From Chloroflexota bacterium (GTDB lineage Bacteria; Chloroflexota; Anaerolineae; UBA4142): a stretch of 35,416 bases of DNA. A program made the translations under genes and the position numbers. How positions within the stretch are numbered: position 1 is the first letter of the stretch; each line of letters begins with the position of its first letter. Below the pieces are notes generated by a model. That model was not told where the DNA came from, did not search any database, and saw only the letters and a program-made list of their open reading frames with translations. Location: positions 1-35,416 of the forward strand of contig JACRMI010000042.1 of NCBI GenBank assembly GCA_016215025.1, given 5' to 3'. Positions 1 to 8,120 of the stretch are shown in pieces.

Positions 1-1
1 C

Positions 2-253
2 CGACAACTCGCCGAACGCGCGTGGATGAGCGATGCGTTCAAAGCAACCGATTTTGCGATTCGCGATCTGCGTCTTCAATTTTCCGAATCCGGTACCGTC
101 GCATGGTACGCGTGCTACCTGGACGATCACGGCGAATGGAACAGCAAGCCGGGCGGTTGGGACAATTGTCGGTGGACCGGCGTCATCGAGAAACGCAATG
201 GCAAATGGGTGACGGTGCAAATGCACTTTTCGTTTGCGACGGATCAAAAATAG
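2..253 (+). CDS. NTF2-like (SnoaL/DUF4440-type) protein, C-terminal part
   Basis: The frame is open to the left edge of the window, so this is the 3' end of a longer gene; about 83 residues are visible. The ending, with RWTGVIEKRNGKW followed by VQMHFSFA, is the last two strands of the SnoaL-like/DUF4440 branch of the NTF2 superfamily, small cone-shaped alpha+beta proteins that are often of unknown substrate. An ATG at 26 exists, but the coding frame continues upstream of it without a stop, so it is unlikely to be the true start. The DUF885 lipoprotein follows 15 nt downstream, so the two may share a transcript. Function cannot be given beyond the fold. Confidence 0.7.
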   Translation, partial: RQLAERAWMSDAFKATDFAIRDLRLQFSESGTVAWYACYLDDHGEWNSKPGGWDNCRWTGVIEKRNGKWVTVQMHFSFATDQK

Positions 254-268
254 CATTGGGAGATAGCT

Positions 269-2098
269 ATGAAAATTAGAATAACACTGGCCTTGATTTG
301 TTTATTCCTGGTCGCGTGCGCGGCAGGTCAGCCGACATCATCGCCAACGATTGCCAGTACGCCTGCGCCAACCACTGCGTCGGCGGCATTGCCGACGATG
401 AGTACCGTGCTTGCTCCCCAAGTTAACTTCGACACATTTCTCGACCAGTCGTATCGCTCGCTCATCGCACGCTATCCCGAAAGAATCACTGAACTGGGAA
501 TGGCGCAACAGTTCGGTGTCCGCCATGACAAACTCAACGACCTATCCGACGCGTACATCCGCGAGACGCAAAAGCTCGAAATCGCGACGCGCGCACAATT
601 GTTGTCGTACGACCGCGCGCAACTTTCTGCGGCGCAGCAACTCTCGTACGACATTTACGCGTGGTACCTCGCCGACCAGATTCGCGCGCACGCATTCATG
701 TACGCCGATTATCCGCTCAGTCCGGTCCTCATCAGTTACCACACCAACCTGACCCAGTTCTTTACCGATATTCATCCCGTCCGCAATCTCGCCGAGGCAA
801 AGGACTATGTCGCGCGCCTAGCGCAAGTGAAACGCCAGGTTGACCAATTGCTCGATGGGATGAAACGCCGACAAGACGTGGGCGTTATTCTTCCCAAATT
901 TTATTTCCCGGTTGTCCTGCGCGAACTGCGTACCATTGCGCAGAGCAGTGCGCGCACGACGCCGTTCTTTACCGTGTTTCAAGGCAAAGTCAACGCGCTG
1001 AAAAATATCGGCGATGTCGAAAAAGAATCCGTGTTGAAATCCGCCGAGAAAGAAATCGACGCATCCGTCTTGCCGGCATTTCGCGCCATGACCGATTTCA
1101 TGGAACAACAGGAGAAGACGGCGACGAACGATGCCGGAGTGTGGAAATTTTCCAACGGTGCAGAATACTATGCGTTTGCCCTCCGTCGCCAAACGACAAC
1201 CGACTTGACCGCCGAACAGATTCACGACCTGGGTTTGCGCGAGGTCGCCCGCATCCAAGCCGAGATCCGCGCGGTCGCTAAAGAAATTGGCTATCCGACC
1301 GATACAAGCATCGCAGACATTATCGGCCGCGCGGCGCGTGACAGCGGCGTGTTACAGGGCGAGCAAATCGTCAAAGGTTACGAAGCAATCATTCAAGGAA
1401 CAGAAGACTACATCGCACCAGTGTTCGATCTGAAACCCAAAGCGAAGGTGATCGTCATTGGTAGACCCACCGGCGGCTATTACATCCCCGCCGCAATTGA
1501 TGGCTCGCGCCCTGGCGCATTTTACGCCGCCGCGCAGGGAACCCAGTCCAAATTCAACATGCCGTCGCTCGCGTACCACGAAGCGATTCCAGGGCATCAC
1601 ACGCAGATCGCCATCGCGCAAGAATTGAAATTGCCGTTCTTTCGCAACGAGGTTAGCTTCAATGGGTACGTCGAAGGGTGGGCGTTGTACGCCGAACGTT
1701 TGATGTGGGAACCAGGTGCATACAAGACGAATCCGCAAGGTGATATCGGACGTTTGCAGTACGAATTGATGCGCGCGGCGCGACTCGTCGTGGACACTGG
1801 CATCAACGCGAAAAAGTGGTCGTACGAGCAAGCGATCAATTACATGCTCGCCGAAGCGGGGTTACCGCGTGGAACCGCCGATGCCGAGGTAGCCCGGTAT
1901 ATTTGCTGGGCGGGGCAAGCAACGGCGTACAAGATCGGCATGATCAAGATTTTGGATTTGCGCCAAAAAGCTAAAGACAAGTTGGGCGACCGTTTTGATC
2001 TCAAAGAATTTCACAATGTTGTCTTGGGTAACGGCAGCATGCCGCTCGCGATTCTAGAGCGCACAGTGGACGATTACATCGCGCGCAGTGGCAAGTGA
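269..2098 (+). CDS. DUF885 family lipoprotein (predicted metallohydrolase)
   Basis: 609 residues. The N-terminus is a short basic stretch, a hydrophobic core and a lipobox LVAC with Cys17, then a Ser/Thr/Pro/Ala-rich linker to about residue 48, so it should be a membrane-anchored exported lipoprotein. The remainder is the all-helical DUF885 fold. The family's metal-site signature HEAIPGHH is at 437-444, followed by VEGWALYAERL with Glu469, an arrangement resembling M32-type carboxypeptidase active sites. Length is normal for the family. The start is supported by GGGAGA a few bases upstream. The stop overlaps the next gene by 4 nt (GTGA), suggesting translational coupling. Substrate is unknown; peptidase activity is inferred from the zinc-like motif only. 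Confidence 0.88.
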   Translation: MKIRITLALICLFLVACAAGQPTSSPTIASTPAPTTASAALPTMSTVLAPQVNFDTFLDQSYRSLIARYPERITELGMAQQFGVRHDKLNDLSDAYIRETQKLEIATRAQLLSYDRAQLSAAQQLSYDIYAWYLADQIRAHAFMYADYPLSPVLISYHTNLTQFFTDIHPVRNLAEAKDYVARLAQVKRQVDQLLDGMKRRQDVGVILPKFYFPVVLRELRTIAQSSARTTPFFTVFQGKVNALKNIGDVEKESVLKSAEKEIDASVLPAFRAMTDFMEQQEKTATNDAGVWKFSNGAEYYAFALRRQTTTDLTAEQIHDLGLREVARIQAEIRAVAKEIGYPTDTSIADIIGRAARDSGVLQGEQIVKGYEAIIQGTEDYIAPVFDLKPKAKVIVIGRPTGGYYIPAAIDGSRPGAFYAAAQGTQSKFNMPSLAYHEAIPGHHTQIAIAQELKLPFFRNEVSFNGYVEGWALYAERLMWEPGAYKTNPQGDIGRLQYELMRAARLVVDTGINAKKWSYEQAINYMLAEAGLPRGTADAEVARYICWAGQATAYKIGMIKILDLRQKAKDKLGDRFDLKEFHNVVLGNGSMPLAILERTVDDYIARSGK

Positions 2099-3066
2099 GT
2101 ATGGGACGCAGACCAACGCGGATAAACGCCGATCACATTCATCCATGCCGCATTCGATATGGCGCACTCTGGTTGGTGCTCACCCTCAGCGCGCTATTCA
2201 TGAACGCGTGTACTGCGCCACCTTCGCCCAGCCCGTTGCCAACGCCAACGCCGCGCGCCGATGGCTTGACCGCGCAACAAGCGGCGACACTATCAAGTCT
2301 GCAAAAGGTGGACGATCATCCGCTGTACACGATGCGCTATATCGGCGCGTACGAGGCACGTTCGCCCTTGATCGAAAGCAACTCGATGGCGAATATTTCA
2401 ATCGAACCTCAGCGTGCCTGGGCATGCTCGCTCTTTGCTACGCTCGGCGATGCAAACAATATGTTCTACGGCCGCAACTTTGATTGGGAGCACAGCCCGG
2501 CGATCTTGCTTTTCACCGCGCCGCCGAATGGCTATGCGTCCGTCGCGATGGTCGATATAGCGTACCTGGGTTTTGCCGGAACGCGCGCAAACAACCTCAC
2601 CGATTTGTCGCTTGCCGAACGCCGCGCGCTGTTGAATGCGCCCTCGCTCCCATTCGATGGAATGAACGCGCGCGGTCTCGTGCTTGGCATGGCTGCCGTG
2701 CCAGACGGTCAGATGAAAAACGATCCAAGCAAACCGACGCTCGGTTTGTTGAGAATCATCCGCAAGATTCTCGATTCGGCGGCAAGTGTGGACGAGGCCG
2801 TGGCGATCTTTCAGCAGTACAACATCAACATGGGCGGCGGACCACCACTCCACTATCTCGTCGCGGACGCAACAGGCCGCGCCGCGCTTATCGAATTCTA
2901 CCGAGGCGCAATGCACGTCATCCCCAACGAAACCTCATGGCATCAAGCAACCAACTTTTTGCAGAGTTCGGTGAGCAATCCGACCGGACAATGCTGGCGT
3001 CGTGATACCATCGCGCAACGTCTCACATCCAAGAGTGGACGCGCACATCCTACCGATTCGACTTGA
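2095..3066 (+). CDS. Linear amide C-N hydrolase-like (C45/choloylglycine-hydrolase-type) lipoprotein, possibly C-terminally short
   Basis: 323 residues from the GTG at 2095; the ATG at 2101 is an alternative start. After an unusually long 20-residue N-region comes a hydrophobic helix and a lipobox ending at Cys39, then a Pro-rich linker. The probable N-terminal-nucleophile Cys111 lies in WACSLFAT, followed by GRNFDW and later FDGMNARGLVLGMA, all typical of the NTN acyltransferase/choloylglycine hydrolase group (penicillin V acylase relatives). The protein stops soon after a CWRRDT segment, where relatives usually run several dozen residues further, so it may be truncated. The first codons are made of a degenerate 10-bp tandem repeat (2106-2135), which makes the exact start uncertain. 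Overlaps the upstream gene by 4 nt. Confidence 0.75.
   Translation: MSMGRRPTRINADHIHPCRIRYGALWLVLTLSALFMNACTAPPSPSPLPTPTPRADGLTAQQAATLSSLQKVDDHPLYTMRYIGAYEARSPLIESNSMANISIEPQRAWACSLFATLGDANNMFYGRNFDWEHSPAILLFTAPPNGYASVAMVDIAYLGFAGTRANNLTDLSLAERRALLNAPSLPFDGMNARGLVLGMAAVPDGQMKNDPSKPTLGLLRIIRKILDSAASVDEAVAIFQQYNINMGGGPPLHYLVADATGRAALIEFYRGAMHVIPNETSWHQATNFLQSSVSNPTGQCWRRDTIAQRLTSKSGRAHPTDST
2106..2135 (+). repeat. Three degenerate 10-bp tandem units at a gene start
   Basis: Units ACGCAGACCA, ACGCGGATAA and ACGCCGATCA follow each other directly (consensus ACGCnGAnnA). They lie within the first codons of the C45-like lipoprotein gene. Similar micro-tandems with other unit lengths sit at several other gene junctions in the window. 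Confidence 0.6.
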
Positions 3067-3092
3067 AACTAACACGCTGAGGAGAAAACAAA

Positions 3093-4058
3093 ATGGACCA
3101 AGAAGCATTCCGCGAGTTTCTGCGCGGGAGGAAAACACCCGCCGACAAGATGGATTCGTTCATCGCCATTGCAGAAAAATTTGAGCAATTTCTGGGCGAA
3201 TCAAAAGTACCGCCCAAAGACGCAGTGCTCGCGTTCTCGACGCAGATGATTCGCGATGGCGAGAACACGTACGAGAATTACATCGCGCTCGCGCGCTATG
3301 GACTGTTCGTACAGGATCGCGCGATCTATGTCGCGGTGGTGGAATTGCTCGACGGCGCAGAGGCGATGGACAATTTGCACACGCGTTTGGCGGATGCAGT
3401 GGGCAAACACAAACGCGATGAGGTTTTCGCCGGGTTGGAGTTGCCAGTACTGGGTACGCCCAACTCAGCCAAACCGGCGTTTACGCAGGCAGTGATCACG
3501 CGCCTGGAAAGTTTGATCGCGCCGCAAGTGTATCGCCCCATGCTTGCCAATTGCCTCCGCACGTTGGGCAATGCCGATCCGGCCGAACGTGCCAAGTTTC
3601 TCGCATGTCAAGACCTGGACGAGTTTCTGCAAAAAAAAGGTGACGACTTTATCGCCTCCCTCGAACAACTCAAACGCGAAAATCGTTTATACTTTACGCA
3701 GGAAATTACCGATGACGTGATCGCTTACGTCGCGGAGCATCCCGAAATTCGCCAAGGCGTTCACGTCGGCAACGTAATCTACGAAGCCAAGATTCCATAC
3801 AATACAGTCGCCTATCTTGCCGCGACCGACGAGCCAGCCAAGCACTATCACTATTGCCATTGTCCCTGGGTCAAAGAATCTCTGCGTGCGAATGATGTGC
3901 GCGTCCCACCGGCATTCTGCGAATGCAGTTCGGGCTTTCACAAAAAATATTGGGAAGGTGTGTTTGGACAGCCGCTCAAAGCCAAAGTCGTCGAAACTAT
4001 TCTAACTGGCGCACTCTGGTGCAAGTTTGCGATTCATTTGCCCGAGGGAATTCAATGA
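3093..4058 (+). CDS. Unrecognised protein with a C-terminal Cys/His cluster
   Basis: 321 residues, start supported by GAGGAG upstream. I do not recognise the family with certainty. The N-terminal two thirds are helical, acidic and lack a signal peptide. The last quarter holds a dense set of potential metal or thiol ligands: HYHYCHCPW at 251-259 (His251, His253, Cys255, His256, Cys257), FCEC with Cys276 and Cys278, and Cys310 in ALWCKF. This looks like a metal-binding or redox C-terminal domain rather than chance. It may relate to uncharacterised DUF families with CHC/CxC motifs, some annotated as L-2-amino-thiazoline-4-carboxylate hydrolase-like, but that is a weak suggestion. The stop overlaps the next start by 4 nt (ATGA), so the two products probably act together. 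Confidence 0.75.
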   Translation: MDQEAFREFLRGRKTPADKMDSFIAIAEKFEQFLGESKVPPKDAVLAFSTQMIRDGENTYENYIALARYGLFVQDRAIYVAVVELLDGAEAMDNLHTRLADAVGKHKRDEVFAGLELPVLGTPNSAKPAFTQAVITRLESLIAPQVYRPMLANCLRTLGNADPAERAKFLACQDLDEFLQKKGDDFIASLEQLKRENRLYFTQEITDDVIAYVAEHPEIRQGVHVGNVIYEAKIPYNTVAYLAATDEPAKHYHYCHCPWVKESLRANDVRVPPAFCECSSGFHKKYWEGVFGQPLKAKVVETILTGALWCKFAIHLPEGIQ

Positions 4059-4945
4059 GCGAACGGGTGGTTTTCTTGACTGTTGTCCGATCACGCGCCG
4101 AAAAAAAACGCGCGCGAATGTTGATGGACAGCATTCGCGCGTTTGGCGGCGCGTTGTGTAATTGCCCGATGTGGGTCTTTGAAACGAACTCGCTTGATGC
4201 ACCCTGCCGCGATCTCGCGGGAAACGGCATCCAAGTCATTCCGCTTCAAATGCCAGAGACCGTGCGCCATTATGAGTTCGGCGACAAGGTATTCGCGTGC
4301 GCGCAAGCTGAAACGAGGGTGACGACAGAAATACACTCGCTCGTTTGGATCGACTCGAATTGTCTCATTGTTCAACCGCCATTACTCTTCGATCTTGGCG
4401 GCACGTTCGATGCGGCGGTGCGCCCGGTGCATATTCGCAATATCGGGTTGCCGACGAGTGATCCGCTTGATGTTTACTGGAAAACGATTTACGCAGCCGT
4501 CGGCGTGTCCGACATCGCCTCTACCGTCGAGTCGTTCGTCGATGAACAACCCTTGCGCGCGTATTTCAACTCGCACGCATTCGCAATCGATCCGCAGAAA
4601 GGATTGCTGCGCCGTTGGCTCGATCTTTTCGAACGACTCGTTTGCGATCAAGCGTTTCAAGCGCACGCCTGCGCGGACGAGCGACATCAGATCTTTTTGT
4701 TTCAGGCGATCTGGAGCGCGCTGTTGGTCTCGTCGCTGGAACCGGAGCGCATTCGCAGCTTACCGCCGACGTACAACTATCCGTACAATTTGCACGCGCG
4801 CGTACCGCTCGAAAAGCGCCCGCCATCGCTGAACGACCTCGTGTGTTTCACGTACGAAGATCGCTCACTGGACCCCAAGGCAATGACGGACATTCAAATT
4901 GCTGAACCACTCCGCGCGTGGCTCAATGCGCATTGGCAAGCATGA
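4055..4945 (+). CDS. Hypothetical protein, possibly glycosyltransferase-like
   Basis: 296 residues from the ATG at 4055, chosen because it overlaps the previous stop (ATGA) and has CGAGGGA just upstream; the frame is open further upstream but that region lies inside the preceding gene. No signal peptide or membrane helix. The N-terminal VVFLTVVRSRAEKKRA and the later LVWIDSNCLIVQPP resemble the beginning and the DxD-like loop of a nucleotide-sugar transferase fold, as does an Arg/Tyr-rich C-terminal half. No family signature is clear enough to name. Treat any transferase role as a guess. Translationally coupled to the Cys/His-cluster protein. Confidence 0.7.
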   Translation: MSERVVFLTVVRSRAEKKRARMLMDSIRAFGGALCNCPMWVFETNSLDAPCRDLAGNGIQVIPLQMPETVRHYEFGDKVFACAQAETRVTTEIHSLVWIDSNCLIVQPPLLFDLGGTFDAAVRPVHIRNIGLPTSDPLDVYWKTIYAAVGVSDIASTVESFVDEQPLRAYFNSHAFAIDPQKGLLRRWLDLFERLVCDQAFQAHACADERHQIFLFQAIWSALLVSSLEPERIRSLPPTYNYPYNLHARVPLEKRPPSLNDLVCFTYEDRSLDPKAMTDIQIAEPLRAWLNAHWQA

Positions 4946-4967
4946 ACCAGGGACGATCGTTTCTAAT

Positions 4968-5615
4968 CTAATTCGAAACCAGTTTTTGCTGAATCGCCGC
5001 GGCCACCGCTTCGGCGCGATTAGACACGCCGAGTTTTGACAAAATATTGCTCACGTGCGCTTTGGCCGTCGCATGACTCACGACCAATCGCTCCGCGATT
5101 TCGTTGTTGTTCAACCCTTTGACGAGCAACGCCAACACCTCGCGCTCACGCGCCGTCAGAGCCGGTGCCGAAGCTGGCTCGGCGGGCGCTTGAGGTTGCA
5201 CGAGCGCCTGAATTGCTTCTTGCGCCAACGTGGAGCGACCTGCCGCTGCGGCACGAATCGCCGCGGCCAAATCTTCGCCTGAGACATTCTTCAACAGATA
5301 ACTGATTGCTCCCGCTTGCAACGCATCTTGGACCAATGCCTTTTCCGGAAAACTCGTCAAGACGATGATTTGGATCTGCGGTTGTTTTTGTTTGATCGCG
5401 CGCGTCGCCGTAACGCCGTCCATCTCCGGCATCGTCACGTCCATCAGCACAACGTTCGGCGCGAATTGCTCGCACAGTTCGATGGCTTCGCGCCCATTCT
5501 CCGCTTCGCCGACTACTTGTATATCGGCGTTGCTCTTGAGATAGGTGACAATGCCACGCCGCACCATGCCGTGATCGTCCACGACCAACACGCGAATCGG
5601 ATTCTGTGTTTCCAT
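4968..5615 (-). CDS. NarL/FixJ-type response regulator
   Basis: 215 residues. A receiver domain (about 6-125) has the acidic pocket Asp13-Asp14, the phospho-acceptor Asp59 in VLMDVTMPEMDG, and the switch segment VLTSFPEK plus YLLKN. A short Ala/Pro linker follows. The LuxR/GerE helix-turn-helix (about 150-210) carries LTAREREVLALLVKG and NNEIAERLVVSHATAKAHV. It is a cytoplasmic DNA-binding regulator. The start codon is directly next to the stop of the histidine kinase gene (5615/5616), with a GAGGAG ribosome site inside the kinase's last codons, so the two form a cognate pair. Targets are not shown by the sequence, but the pair diverges from the tryptophan-degradation cluster. Confidence 0.95.
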   Translation of the reverse strand: METQNPIRVLVVDDHGMVRRGIVTYLKSNADIQVVGEAENGREAIELCEQFAPNVVLMDVTMPEMDGVTATRAIKQKQPQIQIIVLTSFPEKALVQDALQAGAISYLLKNVSGEDLAAAIRAAAAGRSTLAQEAIQALVQPQAPAEPASAPALTAREREVLALLVKGLNNNEIAERLVVSHATAKAHVSNILSKLGVSNRAEAVAAAIQQKLVSN

Positions 5616-7859
5616 CTATTCCTGCTCCTCACTTGGGGTATTATCCCACACGACCTTGATCTGGGTGCCGCCCCCCGGACGACTTGCGACCGTCAATTCT
5701 GCACCAATCGCTTGCGCGCGCTCACGCATACTCGCCAAGCCCAAACGCCCGGACGACACTTGGTTTACATCGAAACCACGACCATCGTCACGGATAGACA
5801 GTTCGACAACTTGGACTTGATGGTTACGACCTGGGATACAATTCAGATCGATGGTCACTTGCGTGGCGCGTGAATGCTTGATCACATTGTTCAACGCTTC
5901 TTGAGCGATACGATACATCGCAATGTGCGCTTCGGGCGGCAGTTTGCAATCACTCTCCACTTGCACGACGACATTCAACCCCGTCCGTCCACTGGCTGCC
6001 TCGCCGAGCTGACGCAATAGGTCGCCCAATTTCGTATCGATGAGCGCCGCGGGGCGAAGTTCCAACAGCAGCGTCCGCATTTCGGCGAGCGCGCCACGGC
6101 TGAGTTGGCGCAACTCTTGCAACAATTGTCGACCTTCCCTGGGATTGTCTTCCCAGGTTGAAGGCAGCGCATCGGCGATGAGCGTGGCGGAGAAAAGCGT
6201 CTGGGTCACCGCATCGTGCAAATCGCGCGCCAGCCGATTGCGTTCCTGCAGCACCGCCAATTCTTGGGCACGCTCGTACAACCGCGCATTTTCGATGGCG
6301 ATGCCGGTTTGGTTCGCAATCGATTGCGCCACCGCGAGGTCTGTGCTATCAAAGGCGTCGAGTTGATCGCTTTGCACGTCGAGCACGCCAATCACCTTGT
6401 CCTTGACGACGATGGGAACGATCAGTTCCGAGCGCGTGGCGCATCCTTGCATCACCACATAGCGCGGATCTTGCATCACGTCCGAAAGCAAGACCGGCTC
6501 GCCGTGTTCCGCTACCCAGCCGGTGAGACCTTCCTTACCAATCCGCAGACGCTGCGGCTTGAACGTGAAATGCGGGTCATCCCACAACACGCCGGCTCCC
6601 ACGCGATAGACCACCTCATCGCCTTCGATCAAGCCGATGCCGACATGATAGTAGTTGAATACTCGGCGGAGTACCTGGGTCACCTGCTCCATGATTCGAT
6701 TCGTATCGAGCAGTGAAGCGATGTTGCGTCCGATCTCGGCGATTAGTTGAAATTGTTCCGCCCGCCGTTTTTCGATGTGGAACCGTTGCGCGCGTTCGAT
6801 GGCTACGCCGACGTTGGCAGCAATGGTCATGAGCAAGTGCTGATCGTTTTCATTGAAACGCCCTTCGTGGTGAATGGATTGCACGCTCACGACGCCGATG
6901 GCTTGCGCGCCAACCAAGATCGGCACGCCGAGGTACGATTTAACGTCGATGCCGACCTGGGTGGCGCCGATCTGTGCGCGGCGAATTTCCATATCGTGAT
7001 TGATCAACAACGGCTGGCGCGTTTCGATAATCTTGCTCGTCAACCCTTCGCCGATTTGAATCGCCGTGAAAGTTTCGCCAAACGTGTACGGAAACTCGAT
7101 GCAGTGATTCGCCGCATCGAGCAAGGCGATGTAGGCAATATCGGCATTGAACGTTTCCCGAATCTGTTGCCCCGCGAGTTGGATGAGCGCATCCAGTTCG
7201 ACCTGGGATGCCAGCGCATGACTCACGCGGTTGACCGTGGCGAGTTCGACCGCGCGCTGCTGCGTCTCGTCGAAAAGCCGCGCGTTTTCGAGCGCGACGC
7301 TCAGCGAAGAAGCGAGCGTTTGCAGTAGACGCACATCGGATTCGGTGAACGCGTTCTCCTGATCGAGATTTTGCAAGCTCATCACACCCGTCACGCGCTT
7401 GCCCACCTGCATCGGCACGCCGAGCCAGGAGCGCGGCGTTTCCGTGCCGGGCAAAGTGGGTTGCCCCAACACGCGCGCCTGCTCGCCCACGTTGGTGTTG
7501 ACGAGCAGCGGTTCCGCGGACTCGATGATGCGCCGCCTAAAGCCGCCCACCGGCTGGGGCACAGTCACATACACCCGCTTGCCCCGCTCAATGGCATACC
7601 GATGCCGGACCGTGTCCGTCTGCGGATCGTACGTCGAGATCATAAAGACCTGGGCATTAAAAATTTCGCGAATCTTGTCGCCGATCAAATCGTAAATATC
7701 TTGAACGTGGAGCTGGGTGACCAATCCTTGCTGAACGCTATTGATGATCGCAAGCTCGGCTGCGCGCTGACGCAATTCTTCTTGAGCGCGAACAAGCTGT
7801 GATCGCGGTGAGCAATTCGATTTTACAGAGCGCCTTGATTTTTTCATTCTATACGCCAT
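5616..7859 (-). CDS. Multi-GAF sensor histidine kinase (NarL-partner, HisKA_3 type)
   Basis: 747 residues from the ATG at 7859, preferred because GGAG lies 4 nt upstream; a GTG at 7916 would add 19 residues but has no ribosome site. After a short basic/coiled N-terminus come three consecutive GAF domains (about 30-190, 200-360 and 375-525), each with the usual LGVPI or IGVLDVQS-type core. Then a HisKA_3 dimerisation helix with phospho-acceptor His548 in ARDLHDAVTQ, and an ATPase domain with N-box EALNNVIKHS and G-box DDGRGF and GLASMRERA. No transmembrane helix, so the sensor is cytoplasmic and probably detects small molecules, gas or redox state. Immediately upstream of its response regulator. 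Confidence 0.94.
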   Translation of the reverse strand: MAYRMKKSRRSVKSNCSPRSQLVRAQEELRQRAAELAIINSVQQGLVTQLHVQDIYDLIGDKIREIFNAQVFMISTYDPQTDTVRHRYAIERGKRVYVTVPQPVGGFRRRIIESAEPLLVNTNVGEQARVLGQPTLPGTETPRSWLGVPMQVGKRVTGVMSLQNLDQENAFTESDVRLLQTLASSLSVALENARLFDETQQRAVELATVNRVSHALASQVELDALIQLAGQQIRETFNADIAYIALLDAANHCIEFPYTFGETFTAIQIGEGLTSKIIETRQPLLINHDMEIRRAQIGATQVGIDVKSYLGVPILVGAQAIGVVSVQSIHHEGRFNENDQHLLMTIAANVGVAIERAQRFHIEKRRAEQFQLIAEIGRNIASLLDTNRIMEQVTQVLRRVFNYYHVGIGLIEGDEVVYRVGAGVLWDDPHFTFKPQRLRIGKEGLTGWVAEHGEPVLLSDVMQDPRYVVMQGCATRSELIVPIVVKDKVIGVLDVQSDQLDAFDSTDLAVAQSIANQTGIAIENARLYERAQELAVLQERNRLARDLHDAVTQTLFSATLIADALPSTWEDNPREGRQLLQELRQLSRGALAEMRTLLLELRPAALIDTKLGDLLRQLGEAASGRTGLNVVVQVESDCKLPPEAHIAMYRIAQEALNNVIKHSRATQVTIDLNCIPGRNHQVQVVELSIRDDGRGFDVNQVSSGRLGLASMRERAQAIGAELTVASRPGGGTQIKVVWDNTPSEEQE

Positions 7860-7983
7860 CAAGCTCCAAACATCTGAAAAACAAAACCCGCCATTGGGCG
7901 CAATCGATGCGCGCACCCAGCAGCAGGTGTTCGCCGATCTATTCGCGCAACCTGGCGCGAATGGATAAACAAGACTCTAGTCA

Positions 7984-8012
7984 AGTATAACAAGAGACAA
8001 TCTTTCAGTCAA
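7984..8012 (-). promoter_or_regulatory. Sigma-70-type promoter for the kinase/regulator operon
   Basis: On the minus strand: -35 TTGACT (8012-8007), 17-bp spacer, -10 TATACT (7989-7984). Predicted transcription start is near 7977, giving a leader of about 118 nt to the ATG at 7859. Back to back with the dioxygenase promoter; the two -35 boxes are only 32 bp apart. Confidence 0.7.
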
Positions 8013-8044
8013 CGTATTGAAGCGAAAGGATAGGCAAAATGCCG

Positions 8045-8074
8045 TTGACAATGGCGATTGTTGTTTGCTATACT
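8045..8074 (+). promoter_or_regulatory. Sigma-70-type promoter for the tryptophan-degradation cluster
   Basis: -35 TTGACA (8045-8050), 18-bp spacer, -10 TATACT (8069-8074), predicted start near 8081, about 40 nt before the dioxygenase ATG. Near-consensus, so regulation would most likely be by repression or by factors acting in the short divergent region. No clear promoter was seen inside the downstream cluster. Confidence 0.75.
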
Positions 8075-8120
8075 TGGCTCGCATTGATTCCCAACCTTGT
8101 TGAATGAGCGGGAGGCGTGA

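Noticed and set aside
7860..7916. GTG at 7916 as start of the histidine kinase
   Set aside because: No ribosome site; the extra residues are atypical, while the ATG at 7859 has GGAG at close distance.
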